DNA of 64,000 nucleotides from Dorea_A amylophila (lineage in GTDB: Bacteria; Bacillota; Clostridia; Lachnospirales; Lachnospiraceae): contig NZ_JAOQJW010000013.1 of assembly GCF_025567265.1 (NCBI RefSeq), positions 1 through 64,000 of the forward strand, written 5' to 3'. Position 1 is the first letter of the stretch. Each line of letters starts with the position of its first letter. The notes beneath the pieces were generated by a model. It was not told the DNA's origin. It did not search any database and saw only the letters and a list, made by a program, of their open reading frames with translations. Below are positions 50,984 to 60,102 of the stretch, piece after piece. The position numbers and the translations under genes were made by a program.

Positions 50984-51931
50984 ATGAAAGAAGATACAAT
51001 CTTAAAAGTCCTGCCATGGGATGTCAGAAGTATTATACAAAAGGAAAAGCTGGAGTTCGAATACTTACAGGAAATCCGTCTCCGGGAGGGAAAGCCGCTG
51101 ATCTTCCTGTATCATGACACAGAAGTTATCCCCGGAGCGAAAGCCAGACGGCCATACCTGGTGACGAAAGATAATATCCGCGAAATGCTGGAATACATCA
51201 GTAATTATTCCCTATATGCGTGCGAGCAGGAGATGCGGCAGGGATTTATCACAATCGAAGGAGGACACAGAGTGGGATTGTCGGGACAGGCTATTATGGA
51301 AAATGGGAAGGTAAAGAATCTGAAATACATTTCTTCGGTGAATATCCGTGTAGCACATGAGATGATCGGATGCGCCGATGCGGTATTTCCCTATATTGTA
51401 TGTAACCGGTTGTTATGTCATACATTGATCGTATCGCCGCCGGGATGTGGTAAGACGACACTGTTAAGAGATCTGATCCGTCAGATATCGGAAGGAAATT
51501 CCTGGCTTCCGGGACTTGCGGTAGGTGTGGTGGATGAACGTTCGGAGATTGGCGGCTGCTATATGGGTGTGGCGCAGAATCATCTTGGAATCCGTACGGA
51601 TATTCTGGATGGGTGCCCGAAAGCAGAAGGGATGATCATGCTGATCCGTTCAATGGGACCGCAGGTGATCGCTGTGGATGAGATTGGAACACCGGAAGAT
51701 GTACATGCCATAGAATATGCCATGCACTGTGGATGTAAGATGCTGGCAACCGTACATGCAGAGTCAATGGAAGAACTTAGGAAAAAACCACTGTTCAACC
51801 GGATGATCGGAGAAGGAAGGTTCGAACGGTATATTTTACTTGGAAATGACGCACACGTGGGACAGATCGAAGGAATCTTTGATAACAGGGGAAGCCTTCT
51901 ATACAAAGAAATGATGGAAATGGCGAAATGA
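50984..51931 (+). CDS. spoIIIAA: Stage III sporulation protein AA (ATPase)
   Basis: 315-residue secretion-type ATPase thought to power the mother cell-to-forespore channel. Walker A is SPPGCGKTTLLRDL (around residues 147-160), Walker B VIAVDEIGTPED, and the N-terminal part matches the SpoIIIAA family (LQEIRLREGKPL). ATG at 50984 is best spaced from AGAGGTGA; GTG 50975 and ATG 50978 overlap that site. It overlaps spoIIIAB by four bases. Confidence 0.96.
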   Translation: MKEDTILKVLPWDVRSIIQKEKLEFEYLQEIRLREGKPLIFLYHDTEVIPGAKARRPYLVTKDNIREMLEYISNYSLYACEQEMRQGFITIEGGHRVGLSGQAIMENGKVKNLKYISSVNIRVAHEMIGCADAVFPYIVCNRLLCHTLIVSPPGCGKTTLLRDLIRQISEGNSWLPGLAVGVVDERSEIGGCYMGVAQNHLGIRTDILDGCPKAEGMIMLIRSMGPQVIAVDEIGTPEDVHAIEYAMHCGCKMLATVHAESMEELRKKPLFNRMIGEGRFERYILLGNDAHVGQIEGIFDNRGSLLYKEMMEMAK

Positions 51932-52446
51932 TAAAAGGAATCGGGGCAGTCATGGTCATTCTTGCAGGCGGGGGCTGGGGAATGTTGCAGGCTGCAAAAA
52001 TAGAAGAGTGTTACAGACAGATGCGATATCTGAGAAAACTGATTTTTCGGATCAGAAGTGAGATTCGTTATTCCAGACAGGTGCTTCCGGAAGCGTTTCT
52101 GCATGTAGGGAGCGAAGCACAGGAACCGTATAAGATGTGGCTGCTTTCTTTGTGCGAGAGGCTGACGAAAAGACAGGGTACAAGTCTGGCGGGAATATGG
52201 GAAGAAGAGACGAGGAAATATCTTGCGGAAACCGGAATCCCACAGGATATGATGGAGAGTCTGATACGCCTGGGCAGTGAATTGGGAACGATCGATATCG
52301 AGATGCAGGTGAAGACATTGGATCTGTACCTGGAACAAATGGAACAGAAAATGGAGGACATGAGAACGGAGCAGAAGGAGAGAATCCGTCTGTACCAATG
52401 TGTCGGAGTGACCGGAGGCATATTTCTGGCAATTATCCTCCTGTAA
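51928..52446 (+). CDS. spoIIIAB: Stage III sporulation protein AB
   Basis: 172-residue GspF-like protein: a short N-terminal membrane segment (about 4-22), a helical cytosolic region (LRKLIFRIRSEIRYS) and a C-terminal membrane anchor ending GGIFLAIILL. Its ATG overlaps the stop of spoIIIAA. It is part of the channel assembly in the mother cell membrane. Confidence 0.93.
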   Translation: MIKGIGAVMVILAGGGWGMLQAAKIEECYRQMRYLRKLIFRIRSEIRYSRQVLPEAFLHVGSEAQEPYKMWLLSLCERLTKRQGTSLAGIWEEETRKYLAETGIPQDMMESLIRLGSELGTIDIEMQVKTLDLYLEQMEQKMEDMRTEQKERIRLYQCVGVTGGIFLAIILL

Positions 52447-52463
52447 AAAATAGGAGGCAGTAT

Positions 52464-52658
52464 ATGAGTGTGAATCTGATATTTAAAATTGCGGCGGTAG
52501 GGATTCTTGTATCCATACTTTGTCAGGTGTTAAAGCACAGCGGAAGAGAAGAACAGGCATTCTTGACCAGTCTGGCAGGACTTTTACTGGTTTTATTCTG
52601 GATCGTGCCATATATCTATGATCTGTTTGAATCTATCCAGGATCTGTTTTCGTTATAA
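52464..52658 (+). CDS. spoIIIAC: Stage III sporulation protein AC
   Basis: 64-residue protein with two transmembrane helices (about 4-22 and 34-53) and FKIAAVGILVSILCQVLKHSGR at the first, matching the 66-residue family. The ATG at 52464 follows AGGAGG; a longer in-frame extension overlaps spoIIIAB and is rejected. Confidence 0.94.
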   Translation: MSVNLIFKIAAVGILVSILCQVLKHSGREEQAFLTSLAGLLLVLFWIVPYIYDLFESIQDLFSL

Positions 52659-52709
52659 AATGTGTGATGTCTGAGAAGTATGTGCTATATGGGATGGGAG
52701 GCGGAACAT

Positions 52710-53096
52710 ATGAGTATGCTGCAGATCGGAATACTGGGAGTAGCAGGAGTTCTTCTGGCTTTGCAGTTCAAAAGTGGTAAATCCGAATATGGCATCTATA
52801 TCAGTATTGTTCTTGGTCTTTTGATCTTTGCCACTTTGCTTGGGAAGATCAGCCTGATCAAAGATGTGTTGAATGAGATCAACAGCGTTGCCGGGCCTGG
52901 CAATGATTATTGGAAAACATTGTGGAAGATTCTTGGGATCACATATGCGGCCGAATTTTCTTCGGCAATATGTAAAGATGCGGGGTATCAGACGATTGCA
53001 TTACAGATCGAAGTGTTCGCCAAGATTACGATCCTGGTGTTAAGTCTTCCGGTGTTAAGTGCGCTTTTGCAGACGATACGGGGATTTCTGGTATGA
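52710..53096 (+). CDS. spoIIIAD: Stage III sporulation protein AD
   Basis: 128-residue protein with about four hydrophobic segments, related to SpoIIIAC in its first part and containing AAEFSSAICKDAGYQTIA, a family signature. The ATG at 52710 has GGAGGC seven bases upstream. It overlaps spoIIIAE by four bases. Confidence 0.94.
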   Translation: MSMLQIGILGVAGVLLALQFKSGKSEYGIYISIVLGLLIFATLLGKISLIKDVLNEINSVAGPGNDYWKTLWKILGITYAAEFSSAICKDAGYQTIALQIEVFAKITILVLSLPVLSALLQTIRGFLV

Positions 53097-54283
53097 GATG
53101 TAGTGCGGGATATAAAAAAATAACGGGTATTTATATCGGGTGCGTCTTAATATTTTTGCTATTGTTTCCGGCGTTGGAACATATTGGAGTTACATATTGT
53201 TATGCAGCGGATCCAGAACAGGAACAACAGAAAATAAAAGAAAGCATCCTCTCAGAATTTGAATACGGCAAAATTGACGATTCCTTACAGTCTCTGTTCC
53301 CTGAAAAACGGATCATATTTAAAGAAGTAATATCGGAAATCTTAACCGGAAATCTGAAGGCATCTGCAAAGCTTCTTTCAGAATTCGTCAGGGAGCAGAT
53401 GTTTTATCTGCTTCAGACGGGCAAAAAGAATTTGATACATATTTTGCTGATTGCAATGATTGCAGCATTCATGAATCAGTTTGCAGGTACCCTTCAGAAC
53501 CGACAGGTGGCAAGTGTCGGATTCTATATGATTTACATGTTATTGGCGGCACTGACGGTCGCTGCTTTTGATGTGGTTCTTAAGTGGGTGGAATCCGGGA
53601 TACGGAATATCACTGCTTTTATGGGAGTATTCTATCCGGTTTATTTTCTGGCGGTTGCGGTGGCGAAGGGAAGTGTGACAGGGGTGGCATTTTACAATCT
53701 TGTTCTGTTTTTAATCTATGCGGTTGAGATCATAATCGGAAATGTACTGCTGCCGATGGTGAGGGTATATATGATCATCCGTATCCTGAATTTTCTGGGA
53801 CCGGAAGATATGTTGGAGAAATTATCGGAATTCCTGGAAATTGTCATCCGCTGGACGCTTAAGACAGCACTTGCGTGTGTCATCGGTGCGAACCTGATCC
53901 AGGGAATGATCAGTCCTGCGATCGATACGGTGAAAAGAAGCACCGTACTGAAAGGTGCAGAGGCAATCCCGGGAATAGGCAATCTCCTGGGCGGAATGAC
54001 GGAGGTGGCGCTTGGAACGGCAGTACTGGTAAAGAATGGAATCGGGATGGCAGGAGCGGTGATCTGTATTGCCCTGTGTGTCATACCGTTAGTCCAGACT
54101 GCGGGAACAGCTCTTCTTTATAAGCTTGCGGCTGCCATGATCCAGCCGGTGTCGGATGAACGTGTCACGGGCTGCGTAGAAGCGGTAGGAGAAGGATGTC
54201 AGATACTGCTGCAGATTGTATTTACTGTGGGAGTGTTATTTCTGCTGACGATCGCAATCGTGGCGGCGGTGACGAATGCATGA
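53093..54283 (+). CDS. spoIIIAE: Stage III sporulation protein AE
   Basis: 396-residue multi-pass membrane protein with an N-terminal signal sequence (about 10-31, cleavage after CYA likely) and seven or so hydrophobic segments after residue 110. The motif GMTEVALGTAVLVKNGIG is typical. The likely function is a structural part of the feeding-tube channel. Translation is coupled to spoIIIAD through the ATGA overlap. Confidence 0.94.
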   Translation: MRCSAGYKKITGIYIGCVLIFLLLFPALEHIGVTYCYAADPEQEQQKIKESILSEFEYGKIDDSLQSLFPEKRIIFKEVISEILTGNLKASAKLLSEFVREQMFYLLQTGKKNLIHILLIAMIAAFMNQFAGTLQNRQVASVGFYMIYMLLAALTVAAFDVVLKWVESGIRNITAFMGVFYPVYFLAVAVAKGSVTGVAFYNLVLFLIYAVEIIIGNVLLPMVRVYMIIRILNFLGPEDMLEKLSEFLEIVIRWTLKTALACVIGANLIQGMISPAIDTVKRSTVLKGAEAIPGIGNLLGGMTEVALGTAVLVKNGIGMAGAVICIALCVIPLVQTAGTALLYKLAAAMIQPVSDERVTGCVEAVGEGCQILLQIVFTVGVLFLLTIAIVAAVTNA

Positions 54284-54302
54284 CCAAAAAGGAGCGGGAC
54301 AG

Positions 54303-54653
54303 ATGGAGTTTATCTATAACTGGATCTTAAAGTTATCATTTTTTGCAGTGCTTGGAAGCATGATCTTACAGATGCTGCCGGATCATGGGTTTCAAAAATA
54401 TGTCCGTTTCGTTCTGGGACTGATTCTGACAGCAATGTTGGTTGTTCCGGTATTGGAATTATTGGATAAGAGAACCGCATTTGAAGAAATTTATCATAAC
54501 AGTGTATATAAGATTCAGGTCAGTGAACTAGAAGAAAAAAGTCAGAAAGTTCAGGAAGAGATTCTCAGGATAGACGGACAGAATGATGAAAATACAAGCC
54601 AGAACAGAAGAATCGAGGTGGAGCAGATTGAAATCGGCAAAGAATCTGAGTGA
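54303..54653 (+). CDS. spoIIIAF: Stage III sporulation protein AF
   Basis: 116-residue protein with two N-terminal transmembrane helices (about 5-25 and 35-54) and a soluble, charged C-terminus. Start ATG at 54303 with AAGGAG nine bases upstream; a longer frame reads back into spoIIIAE. It overlaps spoIIIAG by 26 bases. Confidence 0.9.
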   Translation: MEFIYNWILKLSFFAVLGSMILQMLPDHGFQKYVRFVLGLILTAMLVVPVLELLDKRTAFEEIYHNSVYKIQVSELEEKSQKVQEEILRIDGQNDENTSQNRRIEVEQIEIGKESE

Positions 54654-55272
54654 ATTGTTTCCGAACAAACTTACAAACTGGAAAAAGTTTTCGTTTAAAA
54701 ATCTAAAAAAAGATCAGCTCCTGATTCTGCTTCTTGCAGGAATTCTTCTGATGGTGATCGCAGTTCCGGCAGGAAAGACGAAAGAACATGCTTCGTCCGC
54801 ATCAGACGGCAATACAGGAAAAACTGTAAGGGGGACATCTGATGGGACAGACGAAGAAGCGTATACTACCTATCTGGAAGACCGCCTGAGCCGGATCTTA
54901 TCGCAGATTGAAGGAACCGGAGAAGTAAAGGTGATGATCACACTGAAATCTTCAGCAGAAAAGGTGCTGGATAAGGATACAGAATCGGATCAGGAAACGG
55001 TGATGGAAGAAGACAGCCAGGGAGGAACCAGACAGTCGTCAAAGGCATCCAAAAAAGAAAATACGGTATATGCAAGTGACAGTGACAGCACTACTCAGGG
55101 TAGCGGATCTCCATATGTAAGCAAAGAATTAAGTCCCGAAATCGAAGGTGTGGTCGTGATCGCAGATGGCGGCGGGAATGCAGTGGTGAAAGAAAATATC
55201 AGCAGTGCGGTCCAGGCATTATTTGATATCGAACCGCATAAGATTAGAATAATGAAAAAGCAGATGAATTAA
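54628..55272 (+). CDS. spoIIIAG: Stage III sporulation protein AG
   Basis: 214-residue protein with one transmembrane helix (about 31-50) and an intermembrane domain of the ring-building motif type (YLEDRLSRILSQIEGTGEVKVMITL ... EGVVVIADGGGN). The central loop is Ser/Gly/Asp-rich and long. SpoIIIAG forms the large ring of the channel. The start is TTG at 54628, seven bases after GAGGTG and inside spoIIIAF. Confidence 0.93.
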   Translation: MKSAKNLSELFPNKLTNWKKFSFKNLKKDQLLILLLAGILLMVIAVPAGKTKEHASSASDGNTGKTVRGTSDGTDEEAYTTYLEDRLSRILSQIEGTGEVKVMITLKSSAEKVLDKDTESDQETVMEEDSQGGTRQSSKASKKENTVYASDSDSTTQGSGSPYVSKELSPEIEGVVVIADGGGNAVVKENISSAVQALFDIEPHKIRIMKKQMN

Positions 55273-55303
55273 AGCAGTGTAAAACGGACAGGAGGGCATA
55301 ACA

Positions 55304-55969
55304 TTGAAAAAGATTGCAAAGAAGAATCAGATTGTGATCGCAACACTGGCAGTGATGATCGCAGCCGCAGGGTATATGAATTACTCGGGCAAATTATTTC
55401 CGAACAAGACGAAGACACAGGAGACCAATTCTGAACTCGCGAACAAGGAATTGCTGGATATTTCCGATGAAGATGCATCGGTGTCATCCGGAGATATGAA
55501 AAGTCAGGAGGGGGATTCCGGCAGCGGCGCAGACAGCAATGCCGGAAGCACAGATGACGGAAGTGTAGACGGAACACCCGGAGAAGCAGTCCTTACAAAT
55601 GGATCGGTAAGTTCGGTTGTGTCGCAGGCAAAGGTGAGCAGGGAACAGGTGCGCTCTAAGAATAAAGAAACATTACAGAATATTATCGATAATAAGAATC
55701 TCAGCGCCGAAGAAAAAGAAAAAGCCGTGAACCAGATGGTACAGATGACGGAGACTGCAGAAAAAGAATCGGCTGCAGAGTCACTCCTGGCAGCCAAAGG
55801 ATTTCATAATTCCGTTGTGAGCATCACGGATGATCAGGCAGATGTGATCGTAGGAGCTTCCGAGTTAAGTGATGCAAACCGTGCGCAGATCGAAGATATT
55901 GTGACCAGAAAGACGGGGGTGGCAGCACAGAATATTGTGATCAATCCGGTGAATGCGGATTCGAAGTAA
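55304..55969 (+). CDS. spoIIIAH: Stage III sporulation protein AH
   Basis: 221-residue protein with one N-terminal membrane helix (about 9-26), a long acidic Ser/Gly/Asp-rich linker (about 50-95) and a C-terminal domain homologous to YscJ/FliF rings (SLLAAKGFHNSVVSI, DIVTRKTGVAAQNIVI). In the forespore-mother cell channel it binds SpoIIQ. The start is TTG at 55304, eight bases after AGGAGG. No strong terminator follows, only a CAAGG/CCTTG hairpin without a T run. Confidence 0.94.
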   Translation: MKKIAKKNQIVIATLAVMIAAAGYMNYSGKLFPNKTKTQETNSELANKELLDISDEDASVSSGDMKSQEGDSGSGADSNAGSTDDGSVDGTPGEAVLTNGSVSSVVSQAKVSREQVRSKNKETLQNIIDNKNLSAEEKEKAVNQMVQMTETAEKESAAESLLAAKGFHNSVVSITDDQADVIVGASELSDANRAQIEDIVTRKTGVAAQNIVINPVNADSK

Positions 55970-56015
55970 GCTGCAGAAAACAAGGGAAAACCTTGAAAAT
56001 ACAGGAAAAATATGT

Positions 56016-56044
56016 TTGAGCATTTTAAAGACATATGTTATACT
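56016..56044 (+). promoter_or_regulatory. Sigma-A promoter of prfC
   Basis: TTGAGC at 56016-56021 and TATACT at 56039-56044, 17-base spacer, with TGT before the -10. Confidence 0.75.
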
Positions 56045-56095
56045 GATTAATAGTGCCTATAAACGGATATACTATAAATTAGGAGTGTATAATAT

Positions 56096-57700
56096 ATGTC
56101 ACAGATTACGAATGAAGTAAAGAATCAGATAAAGAAAAGAAGAACATTTGCAATTATCTCACATCCCGATGCAGGTAAGACGACACTGACAGAGAAGTTC
56201 CTTCTCTACGGAGGTGCCATCAATCAGGCGGGAAGCGTAAAAGGAAAGGCAACTGCAAAACATGCGGTTTCTGACTGGATGGAGATTGAGAAAGAAAGAG
56301 GTATCTCGGTTACTTCTTCTGTATTGCAGTTTAATTATGACGGATACTGTATCAATATCCTGGACACACCGGGACATCAGGACTTTTCGGAGGATACCTA
56401 CCGTACCCTGATGGCAGCAGATTCTGCGGTTATGGTTATTGATGCATCCAAGGGTGTCGAGGCACAGACGAGAAAACTGTTTAAAGTATGTACGATGCGC
56501 CATATCCCGATCTTTACATTCATCAATAAGATGGACCGTGAAGCAATGGATACATTTGAACTTCTGGATGATATTGAAAATGAACTTGGAATCGCAACAT
56601 GCCCGATCAACTGGCCGATCGGTTCAGGTAAAGAGTTCAGAGGTGTATATGACAGAGCAAGTAAAAAGGTGGAAATCTTCTCGGATACAAAAAAGGGAAC
56701 GACGCAGGGAGAAGTAAAGAAGGTAGATATCAATGATCCGGAGATCTCGTGGCTGATCACAGATGATCAGAGAGTGCAGCTGGAAGAAGAGATTGAACTT
56801 CAGGATGGTGCCGGAGCAGAATTCGACCAGGAACTGGTAAGCAAGGGAGAACTTTCACCGGTCTTCTTTGGATCCGCGCTTACCAACTTTGGAGTGGAGA
56901 CATTCCTCCAGCATTTCCTTCAGATGACGACATCACCGCTTCCGAGAACATCTGACAGAGGTCCGATCGATCCGATGGAAGAAGGAGATTTCTCGGCATT
57001 TGTATTTAAGATCCAGGCGAATATGAATAAAGCGCACCGGGACAGGATTGCATTTATGCGTATCTGCTCCGGAGAATTCGAAGCCGGTATGGATGTATAT
57101 CATATGCAGGGCGGAAAGAAAGTACGTCTTTCCCAGCCGCAGCAGATGATGGCAAGCGAGCGTAAGATGATCAGTAAAGCTTACGGCGGAGATATCATCG
57201 GTGTATTTGATCCGGGAATCTTTTCAATCGGAGATACACTGACGACCGCACAGGATAAATTCACATATGAAGGGATCCCGACATTTGCGCCGGAGCATTT
57301 TGCACGTGTGCGCCAGGTTGATACTATGAAGAGAAAGCAGTTCATTAAGGGAATCAACCAGATTGCCCAGGAAGGTGCAATACAGATATTCCAGGAATAC
57401 AATACCGGTATGGAAGAGATCATTGTCGGTGTTGTCGGAGTGCTTCAGTTTGATGTGTTAAAATACCGTCTGGAGAACGAATATAACGTGGAGATCCGTC
57501 TGGAAAATCTGCCATATGAGTACATCCGCTGGATTGAAAATGAAGAAATTGATCTGGATAAACTGACCGGAACTTCGGATATGAAAAAAGTAAAAGATCT
57601 GAAGGGACGTCCGCTTCTGTTATTTGTCAATGAATGGAGCATCCGTATGACGGTAGACAGAAATGAAGGACTGAAACTGACCGAGTTCGGCAGATCATAA
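56096..57700 (+). CDS. prfC: Peptide chain release factor 3
   Basis: 534-residue translational GTPase that releases RF1 and RF2 after termination. The G domain has SHPDAGKTTLTEKFLL (G1), DTPGHQDFSEDTYRT (G3) and NKMDREAMD (G4); the rest matches RF3 rather than EF-G in length and lacks domain V. AGGAG lies before the ATG at 56096. It is single-gene, ending at 57743. Confidence 0.96.
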   Translation: MSQITNEVKNQIKKRRTFAIISHPDAGKTTLTEKFLLYGGAINQAGSVKGKATAKHAVSDWMEIEKERGISVTSSVLQFNYDGYCINILDTPGHQDFSEDTYRTLMAADSAVMVIDASKGVEAQTRKLFKVCTMRHIPIFTFINKMDREAMDTFELLDDIENELGIATCPINWPIGSGKEFRGVYDRASKKVEIFSDTKKGTTQGEVKKVDINDPEISWLITDDQRVQLEEEIELQDGAGAEFDQELVSKGELSPVFFGSALTNFGVETFLQHFLQMTTSPLPRTSDRGPIDPMEEGDFSAFVFKIQANMNKAHRDRIAFMRICSGEFEAGMDVYHMQGGKKVRLSQPQQMMASERKMISKAYGGDIIGVFDPGIFSIGDTLTTAQDKFTYEGIPTFAPEHFARVRQVDTMKRKQFIKGINQIAQEGAIQIFQEYNTGMEEIIVGVVGVLQFDVLKYRLENEYNVEIRLENLPYEYIRWIENEEIDLDKLTGTSDMKKVKDLKGRPLLLFVNEWSIRMTVDRNEGLKLTEFGRS

Positions 57701-57716
57701 AAATATCAGCAGAAAT

Positions 57717-57743
57717 AAAACTCCCGGGATGACTGGGGGTTTT
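57717..57743 (+). terminator. Terminator after prfC
   Basis: AAAACTCCCGG pairs with CTGGGGGTTTT (one T-G pair), with the T run forming part of the stem end. Confidence 0.78.
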
Positions 57744-57768
57744 CAAATGTATATAAGTTTGTTATAAT
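57740..57768 (+). promoter_or_regulatory. Possible promoter of the asp23-nusB operon
   Basis: TATAAT at 57763-57768 with TTTTCA at 57740-57745, 17-base spacer. The -35 overlaps the terminator tail. Confidence 0.5.
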
Positions 57769-57807
57769 AAAAGACAGTGAAAAACCAGACGGGAGGTCGC
57801 TTAGAAT

Positions 57808-58191
57808 ATGAGTAAAGAAGAAAAAAATACGTATACAATAAAAACAGATGAAAATCTTGGAGAGATCAAGATTGCAGATGAAGTTGTAGCGATCATCGCA
57901 GGTCTTGCTGCAATGGAAGTAGAAGGTGTTGCTTCTATGGCGGGAAATGCGACAAGAGAACTGATCAGCAAGCTTGGAATGAAGTCTCTATCTAAAGGTG
58001 TAAAAGTAGATGTGCTGGACGGGATCGTAACGGTATCCCTGGCATTGAACCTGAATTATGGTTACAGCATCAAAGACATCACTTCTAAAGTGCAGGAAAA
58101 GGTAAAAACTGCAATTGAGAATATGACAGGACTTGAGGTGGCAGATGTGAACATCCGCGTTGCCGGAGTCGAGATACCGGAGGAAGCATAA
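57808..58191 (+). CDS. Asp23/Gls24 family protein (YqhY-like)
   Basis: 127-residue member of the Asp23 family: GEIKIADEVVAIIAGLAAMEVEGVASMAG at the start (a long conserved block) and a C-terminal VADVNIRVAGVEIPEE. In B. subtilis yqhY lies beside nusB as here and is linked to fatty acid synthesis control; other members are envelope-stress or cell-surface associated. It ends one base before the nusB start. Confidence 0.9.
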   Translation: MSKEEKNTYTIKTDENLGEIKIADEVVAIIAGLAAMEVEGVASMAGNATRELISKLGMKSLSKGVKVDVLDGIVTVSLALNLNYGYSIKDITSKVQEKVKTAIENMTGLEVADVNIRVAGVEIPEEA

Positions 58192-58590
58192 GTGAAGAGA
58201 ACAGAGCAGAGAGAACATATCTTTAAGTTGATATTTGGTGCTGATTTTAACGAAGAAGCAGAACAGGGAACACAGGCAGAACTGTATTTTGAACAGATCG
58301 AAGGCGCCACAGAAAAAGATATGCAGTATATCAGTGAAAAAGCGCAGAAAGTTGTAGAGAAGATTGATGAAATCGATGCAATGATCAATGAGCATACGAC
58401 CGGATGGAAGACAGGACGTATGAACAAGGTAGATCTTACAATCCTGAGACTTGCGGTTTATGAGATGAAGTGGGACGAGGATGTCCCGACAGGTGTTGCA
58501 ATCAACGAAGCTGTCAATCTTGCAAAGAAATACAGCAGTGAAGACGGTGCATCATTTGTAAATGGAGTATTGGCAAAGCTTGCAGATTAA
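58192..58590 (+). CDS. nusB: Transcription antitermination factor NusB
   Basis: 132-residue all-helical factor that, with NusE, supports rRNA antitermination. KRTEQREHIFKLIFGADF at the N-terminus and PTGVAINEAVNLAKKYSSE-like C-terminal motif are conserved. The start is GTG at 58192 after GGAGGA. It precedes the xseA-xseB-ispA-dxs run. Confidence 0.95.
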   Translation: MKRTEQREHIFKLIFGADFNEEAEQGTQAELYFEQIEGATEKDMQYISEKAQKVVEKIDEIDAMINEHTTGWKTGRMNKVDLTILRLAVYEMKWDEDVPTGVAINEAVNLAKKYSSEDGASFVNGVLAKLAD

Positions 58591-58603
58591 TCAGAGGTAG
58601 GAA

Positions 58604-59818
58604 ATGGCTCGAAATGTATATACAGTAAAACAGGTGAATGCATATATCAAGAATATGTTCACCCAGGACTTTATGCTGAACCGTATCTATGTAAAGGGAG
58701 AAGTTTCTAACTGTAAGTATCACACATCGGGACATATATATTTTTCATTAAAGGATGAGTCCGGAACGATTGCCTGTGTCATGTTTGCGGGGCAGCGAGG
58801 CGGGCTCTCTTTTCATATGAGAGAAGGACAGCAGATCATTGTGCTTGGTTCCGTAAATGTCTATGAAAGAACCGGCGCTTACCAGCTTTATGCGAATGAG
58901 ATCCGGCTGGATGGAGAAGGAACACTTTATGAGAAGTACCAGATGCTGAAGCAGGAACTCGAAGAGATGGGAATGTTCGCACCCGAATATAAGCAACAGA
59001 TTCCGGCATATGCAAAGCGGATCGGTGTTGTGACTGCGCCGACGGGAGCTGCAGTCCGGGATATCATGAATATATCTGCGAGACGCAATCCGTATGTACA
59101 GCTGATTCTTTATCCGGCTCAGGTGCAGGGAGAAGGCGCCAAAGAGTCCATTGTGCGGGGAATCCGTATGCTGGAGATGAAAGAAGTAGATGTGATCATC
59201 ATTGGAAGAGGCGGCGGCTCGATCGAAGATCTGTGGGCCTTCAATGAAGAAGAAGTGGCAAGGGCAATCTTCGACTGTACGGTTCCGGTGATATCGGCGG
59301 TAGGTCATGAGACAGACGTGACAATCGCAGATTACGTGGCAGACTTACGTGCCCCGACACCTTCGGCGGCTGCGGAGCTTGCAGTGTGGGATTACAGACA
59401 GGTGGAGAATTATTTGGCAGAATGCCGTCTGCGCATGAATCGGAGTGTAGCAGGAGCCGTCCGTATGAACCGTCTGCGGCTGAAAGAGATGGAGACCAGA
59501 CTTTCTTATCTGCATCCGCGTCATAAGTTACAGGAACAGCAGCAGAGGCTGGCTGAGCTGGAAGATGAACTCCGTCAGATGATGAATGACCGTGTGAAGG
59601 AAGCAAGATACCGTCTGGCGATCCAGATCGAGAAGATGAATGGATTGTCTCCGATCCGGAAGCTGAATCAGGGATTTTCTTATGTAGAAGAAGCGGATGG
59701 CAGTGTGATAAAGAGTATCCGGCAAGTAAAAAAAGGTGATGAACTGACGGTGTATGTGACAGACGGACTGATTCAGACATCCGTAGAAGCTGTGCAGAAT
59801 AAGACGTATGAGATATAA
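58604..59818 (+). CDS. xseA: Exodeoxyribonuclease VII large subunit
   Basis: 404-residue subunit of the single-strand DNA exonuclease. The N-terminal OB fold (YVKGEVSNCKYHTSGHIYFSLKD) is followed by the catalytic domain (GVVTAPTGAAVRDI, IIGRGGGSIEDLWAFN, VGHETDVTIADYVAD with RAPTPSAAAE) and a long coiled coil. It is paired with xseB after 56 bases. Confidence 0.97.
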   Translation: MARNVYTVKQVNAYIKNMFTQDFMLNRIYVKGEVSNCKYHTSGHIYFSLKDESGTIACVMFAGQRGGLSFHMREGQQIIVLGSVNVYERTGAYQLYANEIRLDGEGTLYEKYQMLKQELEEMGMFAPEYKQQIPAYAKRIGVVTAPTGAAVRDIMNISARRNPYVQLILYPAQVQGEGAKESIVRGIRMLEMKEVDVIIIGRGGGSIEDLWAFNEEEVARAIFDCTVPVISAVGHETDVTIADYVADLRAPTPSAAAELAVWDYRQVENYLAECRLRMNRSVAGAVRMNRLRLKEMETRLSYLHPRHKLQEQQQRLAELEDELRQMMNDRVKEARYRLAIQIEKMNGLSPIRKLNQGFSYVEEADGSVIKSIRQVKKGDELTVYVTDGLIQTSVEAVQNKTYEI

Positions 59819-59874
59819 ATGATGCCGGTGCAAAGCACGGAACAAATAGAACAGACAGATACCAGGAGAAACAA

Positions 59875-60102
59875 ATGGCGGAAAAAAAAGGACAATCTTT
59901 GGAAGAACAGAGCCTTGAGGAGATATTCTCAGATCTGGAACAGACGATAAAAAAGATGGAAGAAGGAGAGATTTCACTGGAGGAATCTTTTCAGCTGTAT
60001 CATCAGGGCATGGATATGCTGAAAGCCTGTAACAGCAAGATCGATAAAGTAGAAAAGAAGATGCTGTTATTAGATGAAGAGGGTGAGGAACATGAATTCT
60101 AA
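59875..60102 (+). CDS. xseB: Exodeoxyribonuclease VII small subunit
   Basis: 75-residue two-helix subunit: SLEEIFSDLEQTIKKMEEGEISLEESFQLY is typical. Its 3' end overlaps the start of ispA by 11 bases, indicating translational coupling. Confidence 0.94.
   Translation: MAEKKGQSLEEQSLEEIFSDLEQTIKKMEEGEISLEESFQLYHQGMDMLKACNSKIDKVEKKMLLLDEEGEEHEF

Noticed and set aside
55981..55995. Terminator after spoIIIAH
   Set aside because: A five-pair CAAGG/CCTTG hairpin without a T run is too weak to call.
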